Positions 20,833 through 29,973 of a stretch of 64,000 nt of DNA are shown in pieces. The position numbers and the translations under genes were made by a program. Location: the NCBI RefSeq assembly GCF_016864195.1, contig NZ_CP045202.1, positions 1,333,001 to 1,397,000 of the forward strand. Reading direction: 5' to 3'. The first letter of the stretch is position 1. The number at the start of each line of letters is the position of its first letter. Source of the stretch: Dechloromonas sp. TW-R-39-2 (lineage in GTDB: Bacteria > Pseudomonadota > Gammaproteobacteria > Burkholderiales > Rhodocyclaceae). The notes beneath the pieces were generated by a model. It saw only the letters and a program-made list of their open reading frames with translations, did no database searches and was not told the DNA's origin.

Positions 20833-21066
20833 ATGTCCCTCGTTCCTTGCCGCGCCTGCGGCCACAAAGTCGATACCTCTGCCGAAGCTTGTCCGGGATG
20901 CGGAGCAACCAATCCGGCGCGCAAACTCAGCCGCCAGCAGCATGATTTGATCGTTTTGCTGATTCAACTGATCGTCGGTACGGCACTGGTGGTCGGGGCC
21001 AGTTCCTGGGTCTGGAATTCGGTCGGGCCTATCGTCAAGGCCCAGCTCGCCAAACCGCCTCAATAA
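20833..21066 (+). CDS. Small zinc-ribbon membrane protein
   Basis: A 77-aa protein: a zinc ribbon with Cys6, Cys9, Cys20 and Cys23 (CRAC and CPGC pairs), followed by one membrane helix at about residues 41-62. It starts at ATG 20833 after GTGGAG and is divergent from miaA. Its end overlaps the convergent LysR gene by 7 bp. Zinc-ribbon-plus-helix proteins are common and functionally diverse; I assign no role. Confidence 0.75.
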   Translation: MSLVPCRACGHKVDTSAEACPGCGATNPARKLSRQQHDLIVLLIQLIVGTALVVGASSWVWNSVGPIVKAQLAKPPQ

Positions 21067-21962
21067 GCCTCTTGCCAACGCGGTGTGGCGAAACGCTCGA
21101 CCAGAAAGTCGACCAAGGCCCGGACTGCCGGGGAGAGATGGCGGCGCGAGGCATACAAGGCATGGATGGTCAGCCGGGGCAGTTGCCAGGCCGGCAGGAC
21201 CTGGACCAAATGGCCAGCACTGACTGCCGGAGCAACCAGGTAAGTCGGTAGCAAGGCAATGCCGCTGTCGGCTAAGGCGGCTTCCCGCAGCACGGTTGCT
21301 TCGTTGGCCGTAAAGCGGCAACTGACCGCGATTTCGATGTTTTCTTCGGCGCGGCTGAGCCGCCATTCGCTGCGGCCAAAATTGCTGTGGCCGAGACAGC
21401 GGTGCTGCAACAGATCGCCGGGCTGGAGAATGGCCGGATGTTGTGCCAGGTAGCCAGGGGAAGCCACCAGCATCGATGTGCACTCGGCCAACGGCCGGGC
21501 GATCAAGGCTGGATCGGGCTCGGCGCTGATCCGGATGGCAAGGTCGATGCGCGCTTCGACCAGATTGACCGCACGGTCGCCGACGTCGAGGTCGATTTTG
21601 AGTTGCGGATGCAGCTCAAGAAAATCCCCCAGCGCCGCCGCCAGATGTGCATGGCCGAAGGACATGCTGCTGGTCAGGCGTAGTTGACCGCGCAACTCTC
21701 CGTCGGATGGGGCGATTTCCTCTTCCATGTCCTGACGCAGCGCCAGCATTTGCTGGCTGCGGCGCAGGCACTGGATGCCGGCTTCCGTCAGCGTGACGCG
21801 TCGGGTGGTTCGCTGCAGCAGGCGGGCGCCCAGCCATTGCTCAAGTTCGGCGATGGCTCGCGTGACCATGGCTCGCGATAGTTCCAGGCGTTCCGCCGTG
21901 GCGGTGAAACTGCCGGTTTCGGCAATGTCGCTGAAGATGTGCAGGGCGCTCAGTCTGTCCAT
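21060..21962 (-). CDS. LysR-type transcriptional regulator
   Basis: A 300-aa regulator with an N-terminal winged HTH (GSFTATAERLELSRAMVTRAIAELEQWLG) and a LysR substrate domain resembling the CrgA/DsdC-like group that acts on redox and detoxification genes. It is divergent from the MBL-fold gene at 22069 with a 106-bp AT-rich gap, and therefore probably controls it. The ligand is unknown. Confidence 0.9.
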   Translation of the reverse strand: MDRLSALHIFSDIAETGSFTATAERLELSRAMVTRAIAELEQWLGARLLQRTTRRVTLTEAGIQCLRRSQQMLALRQDMEEEIAPSDGELRGQLRLTSSMSFGHAHLAAALGDFLELHPQLKIDLDVGDRAVNLVEARIDLAIRISAEPDPALIARPLAECTSMLVASPGYLAQHPAILQPGDLLQHRCLGHSNFGRSEWRLSRAEENIEIAVSCRFTANEATVLREAALADSGIALLPTYLVAPAVSAGHLVQVLPAWQLPRLTIHALYASRRHLSPAVRALVDFLVERFATPRWQEAY

Positions 21963-22068
21963 TGTTTTAATTTTTGAAATAATTATGCGCAGATTACCGC
22001 ATTTATCTGTCCGTTATTTGAAATTAAAGTGGCTCCCGTCGCAACACATTCAACCCAAGGAGCTCACC
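21963..22068. promoter_or_regulatory. AT-rich divergent promoter region of LysR and MBL-fold genes
   Basis: Far more AT-rich than its flanks. TTTTAATTTTTGAAAT near the LysR end and ATTTGAAATTAAAG near the other form an imperfect inverted repeat that could hold LysR-type sites. AAGGAG lies before ATG 22069. Confidence 0.4.
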
Positions 22069-22932
22069 ATGATTCGCCAAACCCTCATCGCCGCCACGCT
22101 GGCTCTGTCCTTTGCTGGTGCCGAAGCTGCCCAACCGCTGCAACTCAAGGTGTACAACGCCGAAGCCGGCAGCTTTCATGTCAATTCGGTGCTGGTGACC
22201 GGCGAAAAGGAAGCAGTGGTGATCGATGCCGGTTTTACCCGTGCCGATGCCTACCGGATTGCCGCCAATGTGCTCGATAGCGGCAAGCAGCTGAAAACGA
22301 TTTACGTCAGCCAGGCCGATCCCGATTATTACTTCGGCGTCGAAGTGCTGAAGGAGATTTTTCCGCAGGCCGAGGTGCTGACCAGCCCCGCTGTGCTGGA
22401 GAAAATCAAGGCCAAGGTTCAGGGCAAGGTGGCTTTCTGGGGGCCGAAGATGGGGGCCAATGCGCCCCGGCAAGCGGTGCTGCCGCAAGCCTTCAGCGGT
22501 CACAGCCTGACGGTCGACGGTGAAACGATTGAAATCCGCGGCAGCGAAGGTCTGCTGGCGCATCGTCCCTACGTCTGGATTCCGTCACTCAAGGCGGTGG
22601 TCGGCAACATCGGCGTTTTCGGGAATCTGCATGTGTGGACCGCAGACACCCAGAAGCCGGCCGAACGCCAGGCCTGGCTCGCCCAACTGGATGAAATGGC
22701 CGCGCTGCAACCGGCGGTCGTCGTCCCCGGTCACATGCAAGCCGGTACGCCGCTCGATGCGTCGGCCATCAATTACACGCGGAATTACCTGGTCAAGTTC
22801 GAGTCGACCGCAGCAAGCAGCAGCAATGCTGCCGCTCTGATCGAAACGATGAAAACCGCCTATCCGAAGGCCGGTCTCGGGATTGCGCTCGATATCGGCG
22901 CCAAGGTCAATAAAGGCGAAATGAAGTGGTAA
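22069..22932 (+). CDS. Exported MBL-fold protein with substituted metal-binding motif
   Basis: A 287-aa protein with an N-terminal signal peptide (cleavage near GAEA-A, residues 18-20), so it is periplasmic. The fold follows metallo-beta-lactamase hydrolases (VNSVLVTGEKEAVVIDAGFT). The signature HxHxDH is replaced by QADPDY in VSQADPDYYFGVE, removing its three histidines. The distal His in VVPGHM remains. Either metal binding differs or the protein is non-hydrolytic. It starts at ATG 22069 with AAGGAG and is paired with a divergent LysR gene. Confidence 0.85.
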   Translation: MIRQTLIAATLALSFAGAEAAQPLQLKVYNAEAGSFHVNSVLVTGEKEAVVIDAGFTRADAYRIAANVLDSGKQLKTIYVSQADPDYYFGVEVLKEIFPQAEVLTSPAVLEKIKAKVQGKVAFWGPKMGANAPRQAVLPQAFSGHSLTVDGETIEIRGSEGLLAHRPYVWIPSLKAVVGNIGVFGNLHVWTADTQKPAERQAWLAQLDEMAALQPAVVVPGHMQAGTPLDASAINYTRNYLVKFESTAASSSNAAALIETMKTAYPKAGLGIALDIGAKVNKGEMKW

Positions 22933-22960
22933 GCCGCGATACGAAGCGGTAAGGCAAGGA

Positions 22961-22986
22961 GGCCGCGGTGCAGTTTGACCGCGGCC
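22961..22986. terminator. Hairpin between convergent MBL-fold and chaA genes
   Basis: The perfect 9-bp stem GGCCGCGGT/ACCGCGGCC has an 8-base loop. It is midway between two convergent stops with no strong U-run; a probable bidirectional terminator. Confidence 0.55.
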
Positions 22987-22998
22987 CTTGGCTCGCGA

Positions 22999-24087
22999 TC
23001 AGGGAATGATGGCGAGGAAAAGAAAGGCCGCAAACAGGACGAGATGAACGGCCCCTTGTAGTACGGTGGCCTGGCCGCTGGCCAGCGTGATCGTGCTGAC
23101 CAGCAGGGTGAGGAAGAGCAGGACGATTTCCTTGGCTGGCAAACCGAGGACCAGTGGAACGTCGAGCATGATCGAGAGCAATCCGACGGCGGGAATGGTC
23201 AGGCCGATCGTCGCCAGCGCCGAGCCGAGCGCAAGGTTGAGACTGGTCTGCATGCGATTGCGCAGCGCAGCGCGCAGTGCCGCCCAGGTTTCCGGCAGCA
23301 GGACCAGCATGGCGATGGCGATGCCGACCACGGCGGCCGGCGCTGATGCCGCTTCGACGCCGTGCTGGATCGCCGGGGCGAGCATCTTGGCCAGCCCGAC
23401 GACGGCGACCAGCGAGGCGAGCAGCAGGCCCAGGCTGAGTGACAGGCTGCCGTGCGCGGGGGTAGCATGATCCTCCTCTTCGGTCATGCCGTCGGGGAGA
23501 CGGAAGAAATCCCGGTGGCGAACGGTCTGGACGAACACAAAGACGCCGTAGAGCAACAAGGACATCAGCCCGGCAAAAGCCAGTTGCGACGGTGCGTAGG
23601 TTGGACCGGGCGTGGTCGTCGTGAACTCGGGAAGAATCAAGGTCAGCGTGGTCAGGGCGGCAAGCACGGAGAGGGCCGAACTGGTGCCCTCGACCCGGAA
23701 GGAAACAAAACGGTGGCGGATGGCGCCAGCCAAGAGACAAAGGCCGATCACGCCATTGCAGATGATCATGACGGTGGCGAAGACAGTATCGCGGGCTAGC
23801 GCAGCGACGTTTTCGCCGCCGGAAAGCATCATCGATACGATCAGCGAAACCTCGATGACAGTGACCGCCAGTGCCAGCACCAGCGTTCCCAAAGGTTCGC
23901 CGACGCGGTGGGCGATTACTTCGGCGTGAAAGACGGCGACCAGGACCGTTGCGATCAACACGCCGGAAACGACCAGCAGCATCATCCAGCCCAGCGCCTG
24001 TCCCCAGCTTGCGGCCAGCAGGGCGCAAGCGACCAGTGGGGTGGCAACAGTACTTGGCGGCAGGCCAAGGAGGGTTGGGCGGGGCAT
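22999..24087 (-). CDS. chaA: Ca2+/H+ antiporter ChaA-like
   Basis: A 362-aa inner-membrane protein with about 11 hydrophobic helices (E. coli ChaA is 366). The two CaCA repeats are recognisable by acidic-helix motifs: GEPLGTLVLALAVTVIEVSLI in the N-terminal half and LLPETWAALRAALRNRMQTS in the C-terminal half. A charged loop (GMTEEEDHATPAHG) separates the halves. It is predicted to export Ca2+ or Na+/K+ in exchange for protons. It is transcribed alone and convergent with the MBL-fold gene. Confidence 0.9.
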   Translation of the reverse strand: MPRPTLLGLPPSTVATPLVACALLAASWGQALGWMMLLVVSGVLIATVLVAVFHAEVIAHRVGEPLGTLVLALAVTVIEVSLIVSMMLSGGENVAALARDTVFATVMIICNGVIGLCLLAGAIRHRFVSFRVEGTSSALSVLAALTTLTLILPEFTTTTPGPTYAPSQLAFAGLMSLLLYGVFVFVQTVRHRDFFRLPDGMTEEEDHATPAHGSLSLSLGLLLASLVAVVGLAKMLAPAIQHGVEAASAPAAVVGIAIAMLVLLPETWAALRAALRNRMQTSLNLALGSALATIGLTIPAVGLLSIMLDVPLVLGLPAKEIVLLFLTLLVSTITLASGQATVLQGAVHLVLFAAFLFLAIIP

Positions 24088-24281
24088 GGCGAGTGATTCC
24101 GGAGCAATGGCAGAGGCTTGATGATAAACGATGCCATCCTCTTTGGACTGCTGCGGTCAACCCGGCTTCCTGCCGGAAAACGCCGTATCGGTCATACGAA
24201 ACGTTACACGGATGATCTTGAGCTTTGCCCGGGCCTGCCCCATATTGATCGCATTGATTTTGTTACCGGGAGTGTTCCGCC

Positions 24282-24893
24282 ATGAAATTTCGCCTGTTTG
24301 CCCTGATTGCCATGATTAGCTCGCTGCTTTCAGGTTGTGGCTACAACCAGATACTGACCAATGACGAAGGCGTCAATGCCGCCTGGTCCGAGGTACTCAA
24401 CCAGTACAAGCGGCGGGCCGATCTGGTGCCCAACCTGGTCTCCATCGTCCAGGGCTATGCAGCCCACGAGAAGGAAGTACTGACCCGGGTGACCGAGGCA
24501 CGTGCCAGTGTCGGCGGCATCAAGGCGACACCGGAGCTGGTCAATGACGAAGCCGCCTTTGCCCGCTTCCAGAAAGCTCAGGGCGAATTGTCCAGCGCAC
24601 TGAGTCGTTTGCTGGTGGTGTCCGAGAATTACCCGCAACTCAAGGCCGATGCCAATTTCCGCGATCTGCAGGCGCAGATCGAAGGGACCGAAAACCGCAT
24701 CGCCGTGGCGCGCAATCGTTACATCAAGGCGGTTCAGGAATACAACATTTCAGTGCGTACCTTCCCGAACAATCTGACGGCGATGGTGATGGGCTGGAAG
24801 GCCAAGGCCAATTTCACGGTCGACGATGAAAAAGCGATCAGTTCCGCACCGAAGATCGATTTCAACGCGCCAAAGCCGGCTCCTGCGCAGTAA
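24282..24893 (+). CDS. LemA family lipoprotein
   Basis: A 203-aa protein whose N-terminus ends in a lipobox (LLSGCGYN, Cys19), followed by the LemA helical fold: NDEGVNAAWSEVLNQYKRRADLVPNLV and later GTENRIAVARNRYI and YNISVRTFPNN. LemA proteins are envelope-associated with poorly defined function. The next two genes encode TPM-domain proteins, the standard LemA-TPM arrangement, with an 8-bp gap. Confidence 0.93.
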   Translation: MKFRLFALIAMISSLLSGCGYNQILTNDEGVNAAWSEVLNQYKRRADLVPNLVSIVQGYAAHEKEVLTRVTEARASVGGIKATPELVNDEAAFARFQKAQGELSSALSRLLVVSENYPQLKADANFRDLQAQIEGTENRIAVARNRYIKAVQEYNISVRTFPNNLTAMVMGWKAKANFTVDDEKAISSAPKIDFNAPKPAPAQ

Positions 24894-24900
24894 GGCCTGA

Positions 24901-25776
24901 GTGAAATCCGTCGGTATCCGTTTGGGCGGCCATTTCGTAGCGCTGCTGTTCTGTCTGTTTTCGGTATTCGCCTGGGCGGCACCGGAAACAGCCGGGCTGG
25001 TTGCGCTGCCCGGCCTGACGGCGCGGGTGACCGATCTGACCGGCTCGCTGGATGCCGGTCGGCGTGCCGGCCTGGAGCAGAAGCTGGCTGCTTTCGAGGC
25101 CAGAAAAGGGGCGCAGGTCGTCGTCCTGGTGTTGCCGAGTACGCAGCCGGAAACGATCGAGCAATTCGGAATACGCCTGTTCGATGCCTGGAAAGTCGGG
25201 CGTAAGGGGATTGACGATGGCGTGATGCTGATCGTTGCCAAGGATGATCGCCGGCTGCGCATCGAGGTCGGTTACGGCCTGGAGGGTGCGCTGAATGACG
25301 CGACCGCCAAGCGGATCATTGCGGAAACCATCACGCCGCAGTTCAAGGCCGGTGATATTCCCGGCGGTATCGAAGCTGGTGTCGATGCCATCCTCAAAGT
25401 GGTGGATGGCGAATCATTGCCGGAGCCTTCTGCGCCGCAAGGCAGCGGGCCTTCATTCGGGCGGCTGGCCGATATTCCGGAAGTCATGCTGATCGGCGTG
25501 GCGCTGGTCATCGTGGTCGGTGGCACCATCCTGCGTCAGTTGCTTGGCAATTTGCTCGGCTGCACGGTAGCCGGTGGCTTGAGCGCCGGGCTGGGCTGGT
25601 TGCTGGTCGGCGGTTTGGCCGGGGTGGTCGGCGGGGCGGTGATCGGCATTCTGCTGGCGATCTTCGGACTGGATATCTTGCTCAGCGGCATCTTGAACAG
25701 TCGCTCGGGGGGCGGTGGTGGCTTCAGCGGGGGCGGTGGTTCGGGCGGAGGCGGTGGTGCCTCGGGGAGCTGGTAA
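24901..25776 (+). CDS. TPM-domain (YgcG-like) exported membrane protein
   Basis: A 291-aa protein with a signal peptide (FVALLFCLFSVFAWAA), a TPM domain (about 35-165; RVTDLTGSLDAG, DDGVMLIVAKDDRRLRIEVGYGLEG), one or two membrane helices (about 195-265) and a Gly/Ser-rich tail ending in GGGASGSW. The start is GTG 24901, 8 bp after the lemA stop. TPM proteins are linked to membrane-protein quality control or to phosphatase activity in different lineages; no activity is claimed. It ends directly where the next gene begins. Confidence 0.9.
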   Translation: MKSVGIRLGGHFVALLFCLFSVFAWAAPETAGLVALPGLTARVTDLTGSLDAGRRAGLEQKLAAFEARKGAQVVVLVLPSTQPETIEQFGIRLFDAWKVGRKGIDDGVMLIVAKDDRRLRIEVGYGLEGALNDATAKRIIAETITPQFKAGDIPGGIEAGVDAILKVVDGESLPEPSAPQGSGPSFGRLADIPEVMLIGVALVIVVGGTILRQLLGNLLGCTVAGGLSAGLGWLLVGGLAGVVGGAVIGILLAIFGLDILLSGILNSRSGGGGGFSGGGGSGGGGGASGSW

Positions 25777-26274
25777 ATGAATTTTGGAAGAATTTTCAAG
25801 CATCTGCTGACGCCGCCCTGGCTGGCGGCCCGGCGCTTCGGTCCGGCACTGTCGGCGGAAATCGGCGCTGCAGTCGAGGTGGCCGAAGCGGGGCAGCGCG
25901 GTGAAATCCGTTTCGTCGTCGAAGGACCGATGCCCTGGGCCGATTTGCGGCGGGGGCGCACTGCGCGACAGCGCGCGGCAGAGCTGTTTGCCCGTCTGGG
26001 GGTGTGGGATACCGAGGGCAACAGCGGCGTGCTGATTTACGTCCAGTTGGTCGACCGGCAGGTCGAAATCCTGGCTGATCGCGGCATTGCCGCCAAAGTG
26101 GTACAGGCCGAGTGGGACGCCATTTGTCGTGGCATGGAAGCCGCCTTCAAGGCCGGCGACTATCGTGACGGCGCGTTAGGGGCCATTCGCCAGGCTGGTA
26201 ACCTGCTGGCCGGACATTTTCCGGCTGGCGAACGCAATCCGAACGAATTGCCGGATCGCCCGTTGATTCTTTAA
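25777..26274 (+). CDS. Second TPM-domain protein
   Basis: A 165-aa protein without a signal peptide, with a TPM domain (RFVVEGPMPWADL, WDTEGNSGVLIYVQLVDRQVEILADRGI). Its ATG follows the previous stop with no gap, so it is third in the lemA operon. The same lemA-TPM-TPM triplet is found widely in betaproteobacteria, suggesting a joint complex at the membrane. Confidence 0.88.
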   Translation: MNFGRIFKHLLTPPWLAARRFGPALSAEIGAAVEVAEAGQRGEIRFVVEGPMPWADLRRGRTARQRAAELFARLGVWDTEGNSGVLIYVQLVDRQVEILADRGIAAKVVQAEWDAICRGMEAAFKAGDYRDGALGAIRQAGNLLAGHFPAGERNPNELPDRPLIL

Positions 26275-26282
26275 CCGCGTCT

Positions 26283-26675
26283 TTAGCGGATGAAATGCAG
26301 TGCCACGCCGGCTGCGGCGGTGATGCCGAGCAGCAGCGCACTGATCCAGAGTCGCCCGATGCGGACCCGTGCCGCTTCGGCCCGGGCAATCAGCAACGCA
26401 TTCTGTTCGGCCAATTCCTTGATCAGTTCGGACGAAGCGAGCAATTGCTCATGCTGGCTGGCCAGTTCTGCCTCGACGGCAAGCAGACGGGCATGCAGCG
26501 AAGCGATGCTTTGTTCTTCGGCCGCGCTCAGGTCGCTGCCAGCTGGCGCCGTCGCACCGGACTTCCGGCCCATCGAGCCCCACAGTTTTTTTGCGCCGTC
26601 GGCCACTTTCGGGGCATTGCTGATCACGTCGGACCAGGGAACGCTTTGCAGTACGGTCAGCCAGGAAATCGCCAT
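26283..26675 (-). CDS. Hypothetical tail-anchored coiled-coil protein
   Basis: A 130-aa protein not recognised by family. Residues about 48-100 are a heptad-like coiled coil (SLHARLLAVEAELASQHEQLLASSELIKEL), and residues 107-127 are a single C-terminal membrane helix (LWISALLLGITAAAGVALHF). It is convergent with the TPM operon (8 bp apart) and follows mutL by 40 bp on the same strand, so it may be co-transcribed with mutL. Confidence 0.7.
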   Translation of the reverse strand: MAISWLTVLQSVPWSDVISNAPKVADGAKKLWGSMGRKSGATAPAGSDLSAAEEQSIASLHARLLAVEAELASQHEQLLASSELIKELAEQNALLIARAEAARVRIGRLWISALLLGITAAAGVALHFIR

Positions 26676-26715
26676 GGAATTTTTCTCGGTATGTTGAAGG
26701 GCGGGGGCGGGGCGT

Positions 26716-28569
26716 TTACTGGCCGCGCAGGAAGAGCTTGTCGAGCTGTTCCAGTGGCAATTCGGTCCATGTCGGGCGACCGTGGTTGCACTGGCCGGCC
26801 CGTTCGGTTTCTTCCATCTGGCGCAGCAAGGCGTTCATTTCCGGCACGCTGAGCTGGCGACGGGCGCGCACCGCGCCGTGGCAGGCCATGGTGGCGAGCA
26901 GTTCGTTGCGGCGGGCGGTGGCCAGTTGGGTGATGCCGTGCTCGCGCAGTTCGCCGATCAGCGAACGGGCCAGCGCGGCGGGATCGCCGGACTGGAGCAA
27001 GGCCGGCACGCTGCGCACGCCGAGCTGGTTCGGGCCGAGTGCGGTGATCTGGAAACCGAGTTCGGCCAGCGCTTCGCTGTGTTCCTCGACGGCGGCGATA
27101 TCGAGCGGCTCGGCCGAGAAAACGGCGGGGATGAGCAGCGCTTGCGTCGCGATCTGGCGATTGTCGAAAGCGGTTTTCAGCTTTTCGTAGAGGATGCGCT
27201 CGTGCGCCGCATGCATGTCAATCAGGACCAGGCCGCGTGCGTTTTGGGCTAGCACGTAGATACCGTGCAACTGGGCGAGGGCGTAGCCGAGCGGCGGACC
27301 GTCGCGGTCGACTGTCTCATTCGGGCTGAATTGGGGCGTGCTTGCCGGGTTGCCTGAAGCGTAGGTCGTTGTCCCGATATTTTGCGTGGCCTTGGCGAAG
27401 GCCAGGTAAGCGGCGGCTGCCGGTTCGGCCACACCCAGGCTGCCCTGATGGCGAAGGGGCGGCGCGTATTGGGCGTAAGCCGGGGCGGCGCTGTGGCCGG
27501 TCGTTGGTGACGGGGTGACGGTGTAGGCCTGTGGCGAACCGCCGGGCAGGGTATCGGCCGGCACGGCCAGGTCGCGATTATCGTTCTGTACCGGCGCGGC
27601 CAGCGTGCGCTGGATGGCGTGGAAAACGAACTGGTGCATGGCGCGTGAGTCGCGGAAGCGGACCTCGGTCTTGGCCGGATGCACATTGACGTCGACCAGC
27701 GCCGGATCGATGCTGACGAACAGGCAGACAGCCGGCTGGCGGCTGCCGTGCAGTACGTCGCGGTAGGCTTCGCGCAGTGCATGGCTGATGATCTTGTCGC
27801 GCACGAAGCGGCCATTGACGAAGACGTACTGGCCATCCTTGGCATCGCTGGCGCGGGTCGGGTCAATGGCGAATCCGGCGATGGAAATCGGCCCGCTGGC
27901 CGCGTCGACCGCGCGAGCCGCACCGAGAAAGTCGTCGCCGAGAATATCGGCGATGCGGCGGGCACTGTCGGCCGGCGCCAGCTGGAACAGGTTGCGACCG
28001 TTGTGGGTCAGGCTGAAGGCGACATCCGGCCGGGTCAGTGCCAGGCGTTTGACGGCATCGGTGCAATGGGCGAATTCGGTACCCTCGGCCTTGAGGAATT
28101 TACGCCGGGCCGGGGTGTTGTAATACAGGTCGCGCATTTCGACCACGCTGCCGGCCATCAGCGCTGCCGGTTCCGGCTCGGCGCCATTTTCGGCTTTCAG
28201 CTTCCAGGCGTGGCTGGCGCCGCGTTCGCGGCTGCTGATTGCCAGCCGGGCGACCGAGGCGACCGAGGCCAGTGCTTCACCGCGAAAACCGAGCGTGCCA
28301 ACCCGTTCGAGGTCATCGAGCGAGACAATTTTCGACGTGGCATGGCGAGTCAAGGCCAGGGCGAGTTGTTCCTTGGCAATGCCGCAACCGTCATCGGTGA
28401 TGCGGATCAGTTTGACGCCGCCTTCTTCCAGATGCACCTGGACGGCCTTGCTGCCGGCGTCGAGGCTGTTTTCGAGCAGTTCCTTGAGAACCGAGGCGGG
28501 ACGTTCAACGACTTCGCCGGCAGCAATCTGGCTGATCAGCAGGTCGGGGAGGCGGGCAATCGTGGGCAT
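26716..28569 (-). CDS. mutL: DNA mismatch repair protein MutL, endonuclease type
   Basis: Couples MutS mismatch recognition to strand incision. The 617-aa protein has an N-terminal GHKL ATPase (ELLENSLDAGS, TDDGCGI, TLGFRGEALASVASV) and a C-terminal dimerisation domain. Residues 451-462 (DMHAAHERILYE) fit the endonuclease motif DQHAx2Ex4E, and ACHGAVRA is the second conserved site. Neisseria MutL has the same motif; E. coli MutL lacks it. Nicking is therefore probably intrinsic and MutH-independent. The central linker (about 330-430) is poorly conserved, as expected. Confidence 0.97.
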   Translation of the reverse strand: MPTIARLPDLLISQIAAGEVVERPASVLKELLENSLDAGSKAVQVHLEEGGVKLIRITDDGCGIAKEQLALALTRHATSKIVSLDDLERVGTLGFRGEALASVASVARLAISSRERGASHAWKLKAENGAEPEPAALMAGSVVEMRDLYYNTPARRKFLKAEGTEFAHCTDAVKRLALTRPDVAFSLTHNGRNLFQLAPADSARRIADILGDDFLGAARAVDAASGPISIAGFAIDPTRASDAKDGQYVFVNGRFVRDKIISHALREAYRDVLHGSRQPAVCLFVSIDPALVDVNVHPAKTEVRFRDSRAMHQFVFHAIQRTLAAPVQNDNRDLAVPADTLPGGSPQAYTVTPSPTTGHSAAPAYAQYAPPLRHQGSLGVAEPAAAAYLAFAKATQNIGTTTYASGNPASTPQFSPNETVDRDGPPLGYALAQLHGIYVLAQNARGLVLIDMHAAHERILYEKLKTAFDNRQIATQALLIPAVFSAEPLDIAAVEEHSEALAELGFQITALGPNQLGVRSVPALLQSGDPAALARSLIGELREHGITQLATARRNELLATMACHGAVRARRQLSVPEMNALLRQMEETERAGQCNHGRPTWTELPLEQLDKLFLRGQ

Positions 28570-28624
28570 GGCGCGATTATACCTTGAGGTAAAATGACGC
28601 CTTTATCCGCCTTGGCCTTGCCGC

Positions 28625-29266
28625 ATGGAATTCTTCGCGCAGTTTCTCGACATCGTGCTTCATCTCGACAAGCATCTGGCTTTGCTGGTGCAGCAACACG
28701 GCTTGTGGATCTACGGCATTCTTTTCTTCATCGTCTTTGCCGAAACCGGGTTTGTCGTTTTCCCCTTCCTGCCGGGCGATTCGCTGCTTTTCGTGGCCGG
28801 CGCGCTGGCCGCGCTGGGCGAGGGCGGCATGGATATCTTCGTGCTGATCGGCGTGCTTTCGGCCGCCGCAATTCTCGGCAACATGCTGAACTACCAGATC
28901 GGCCGCTTTTTGGGCCCCAAGGTTTTTCATTGGGAAAACTCGCGTTTCTTCAATCGCAATGCACTGATCAAGACGCACGCTTTTTACGAGAAACATGGTG
29001 GCAAGACGCTGGTGCTTTCCCGTTTTCTGCCGCTGTTCCGCACGTTCGCGCCGTTTGTCGCGGGAATCGGTGAAATGTCCTACGCCAAATTCACGCTCTT
29101 CAACCTGATCGGTGCGATGGGCTGGGTGGTTTCGCTGTGTGCCGCCGGTTACTGGCTGGGTAATATTCCCTGGGTTAAAACCAATCTGTCGCTGATCATC
29201 GTCGGCATCATCGTTTCTTCGCTGATTCCGATTGGTGTCGGTTATCTGAAAACGCGGGAAGCCTGA
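28625..29266 (+). CDS. DedA/VTT family membrane protein
   Basis: A 213-aa inner-membrane protein with about five helices. DedA signatures are FIVFAETGFVVFPFLPGDSLLFVAG (about 36-60) and ETH-type FLPLFRTFAPFVAGIGEMSY (about 134-153), including the conserved Glu, Asp and Arg residues. Some DedA proteins are lipid-carrier flippases (undecaprenyl phosphate). It overlaps the next gene by one base. Confidence 0.93.
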   Translation: MEFFAQFLDIVLHLDKHLALLVQQHGLWIYGILFFIVFAETGFVVFPFLPGDSLLFVAGALAALGEGGMDIFVLIGVLSAAAILGNMLNYQIGRFLGPKVFHWENSRFFNRNALIKTHAFYEKHGGKTLVLSRFLPLFRTFAPFVAGIGEMSYAKFTLFNLIGAMGWVVSLCAAGYWLGNIPWVKTNLSLIIVGIIVSSLIPIGVGYLKTREA

Positions 29267-29973
29267 TGCGCTGGTTCTTCCTCCTTCTCGTCGCGCTCGG
29301 CCTGATGGCGTGCACGACGAAACTGGGGAAGGATGGACGGACGGAAACTGCGGTCGACATCAAATATCTGGCCAAATCGGAAGTCGACCGCATCGCCGAT
29401 ACCAACCGGGCGGAGGTGATGGCCGGTTTGATGCTGATTGCCGACAAGCTGTACCGTCGTAATCCAAAGGAATGGAAAAAAGCCGGTGTAGTCAGCCGGG
29501 AAGCAGCGTTGGAACGTTTGCGCATGCGTCACTACCGCAGCCTGCCCGAACTCGGCGGCTTGCGCGAAGGACAGGCGGCTGCGCTGGCTTTCAGTGAAAA
29601 TTATGGCGGCGACCGGGTTGCCGCGCTGATGCTGGGCTTGTTGACCATGGCTGATGCGGCGTTCGAGCACAGGGAAGAGTTTTATGTGCTGGATAGCCTG
29701 AATGAGCTGAAACTGTTCAATTGCGCCCGCAACATGGAAGTCGCTGTCTGGAAGCTGGGCAATGACCGGATGCCCGGCGGAGAGCTTTACCTGCTCTCGA
29801 ATGAACTTGATCCGGCCAATCGCAATCTGTCTTTCGAACGCGAATTCGGCCGTTTGATGGGCTTGCTCGACCTGATGGCCAAGGTGGTTGCCGATCGCAA
29901 TGGCCGCACTCTTTCACGGCTGACTCAAACGGTAGTCAGCACGATCTTTTTGCCTGTGAGTTTTTTGAAATGA
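29266..29973 (+). CDS. Putative lipoprotein of unknown function
   Basis: A 235-aa protein with a short hydrophobic N-terminus ending in a lipobox (LMAC, Cys16), then an entirely helical, soluble domain. The family is not recognised. It overlaps dedA by one base upstream and purN by 4 bp downstream, so all three are one transcription unit; nothing indicates a functional link with purine synthesis. Confidence 0.75.
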   Translation: MRWFFLLLVALGLMACTTKLGKDGRTETAVDIKYLAKSEVDRIADTNRAEVMAGLMLIADKLYRRNPKEWKKAGVVSREAALERLRMRHYRSLPELGGLREGQAAALAFSENYGGDRVAALMLGLLTMADAAFEHREEFYVLDSLNELKLFNCARNMEVAVWKLGNDRMPGGELYLLSNELDPANRNLSFEREFGRLMGLLDLMAKVVADRNGRTLSRLTQTVVSTIFLPVSFLK

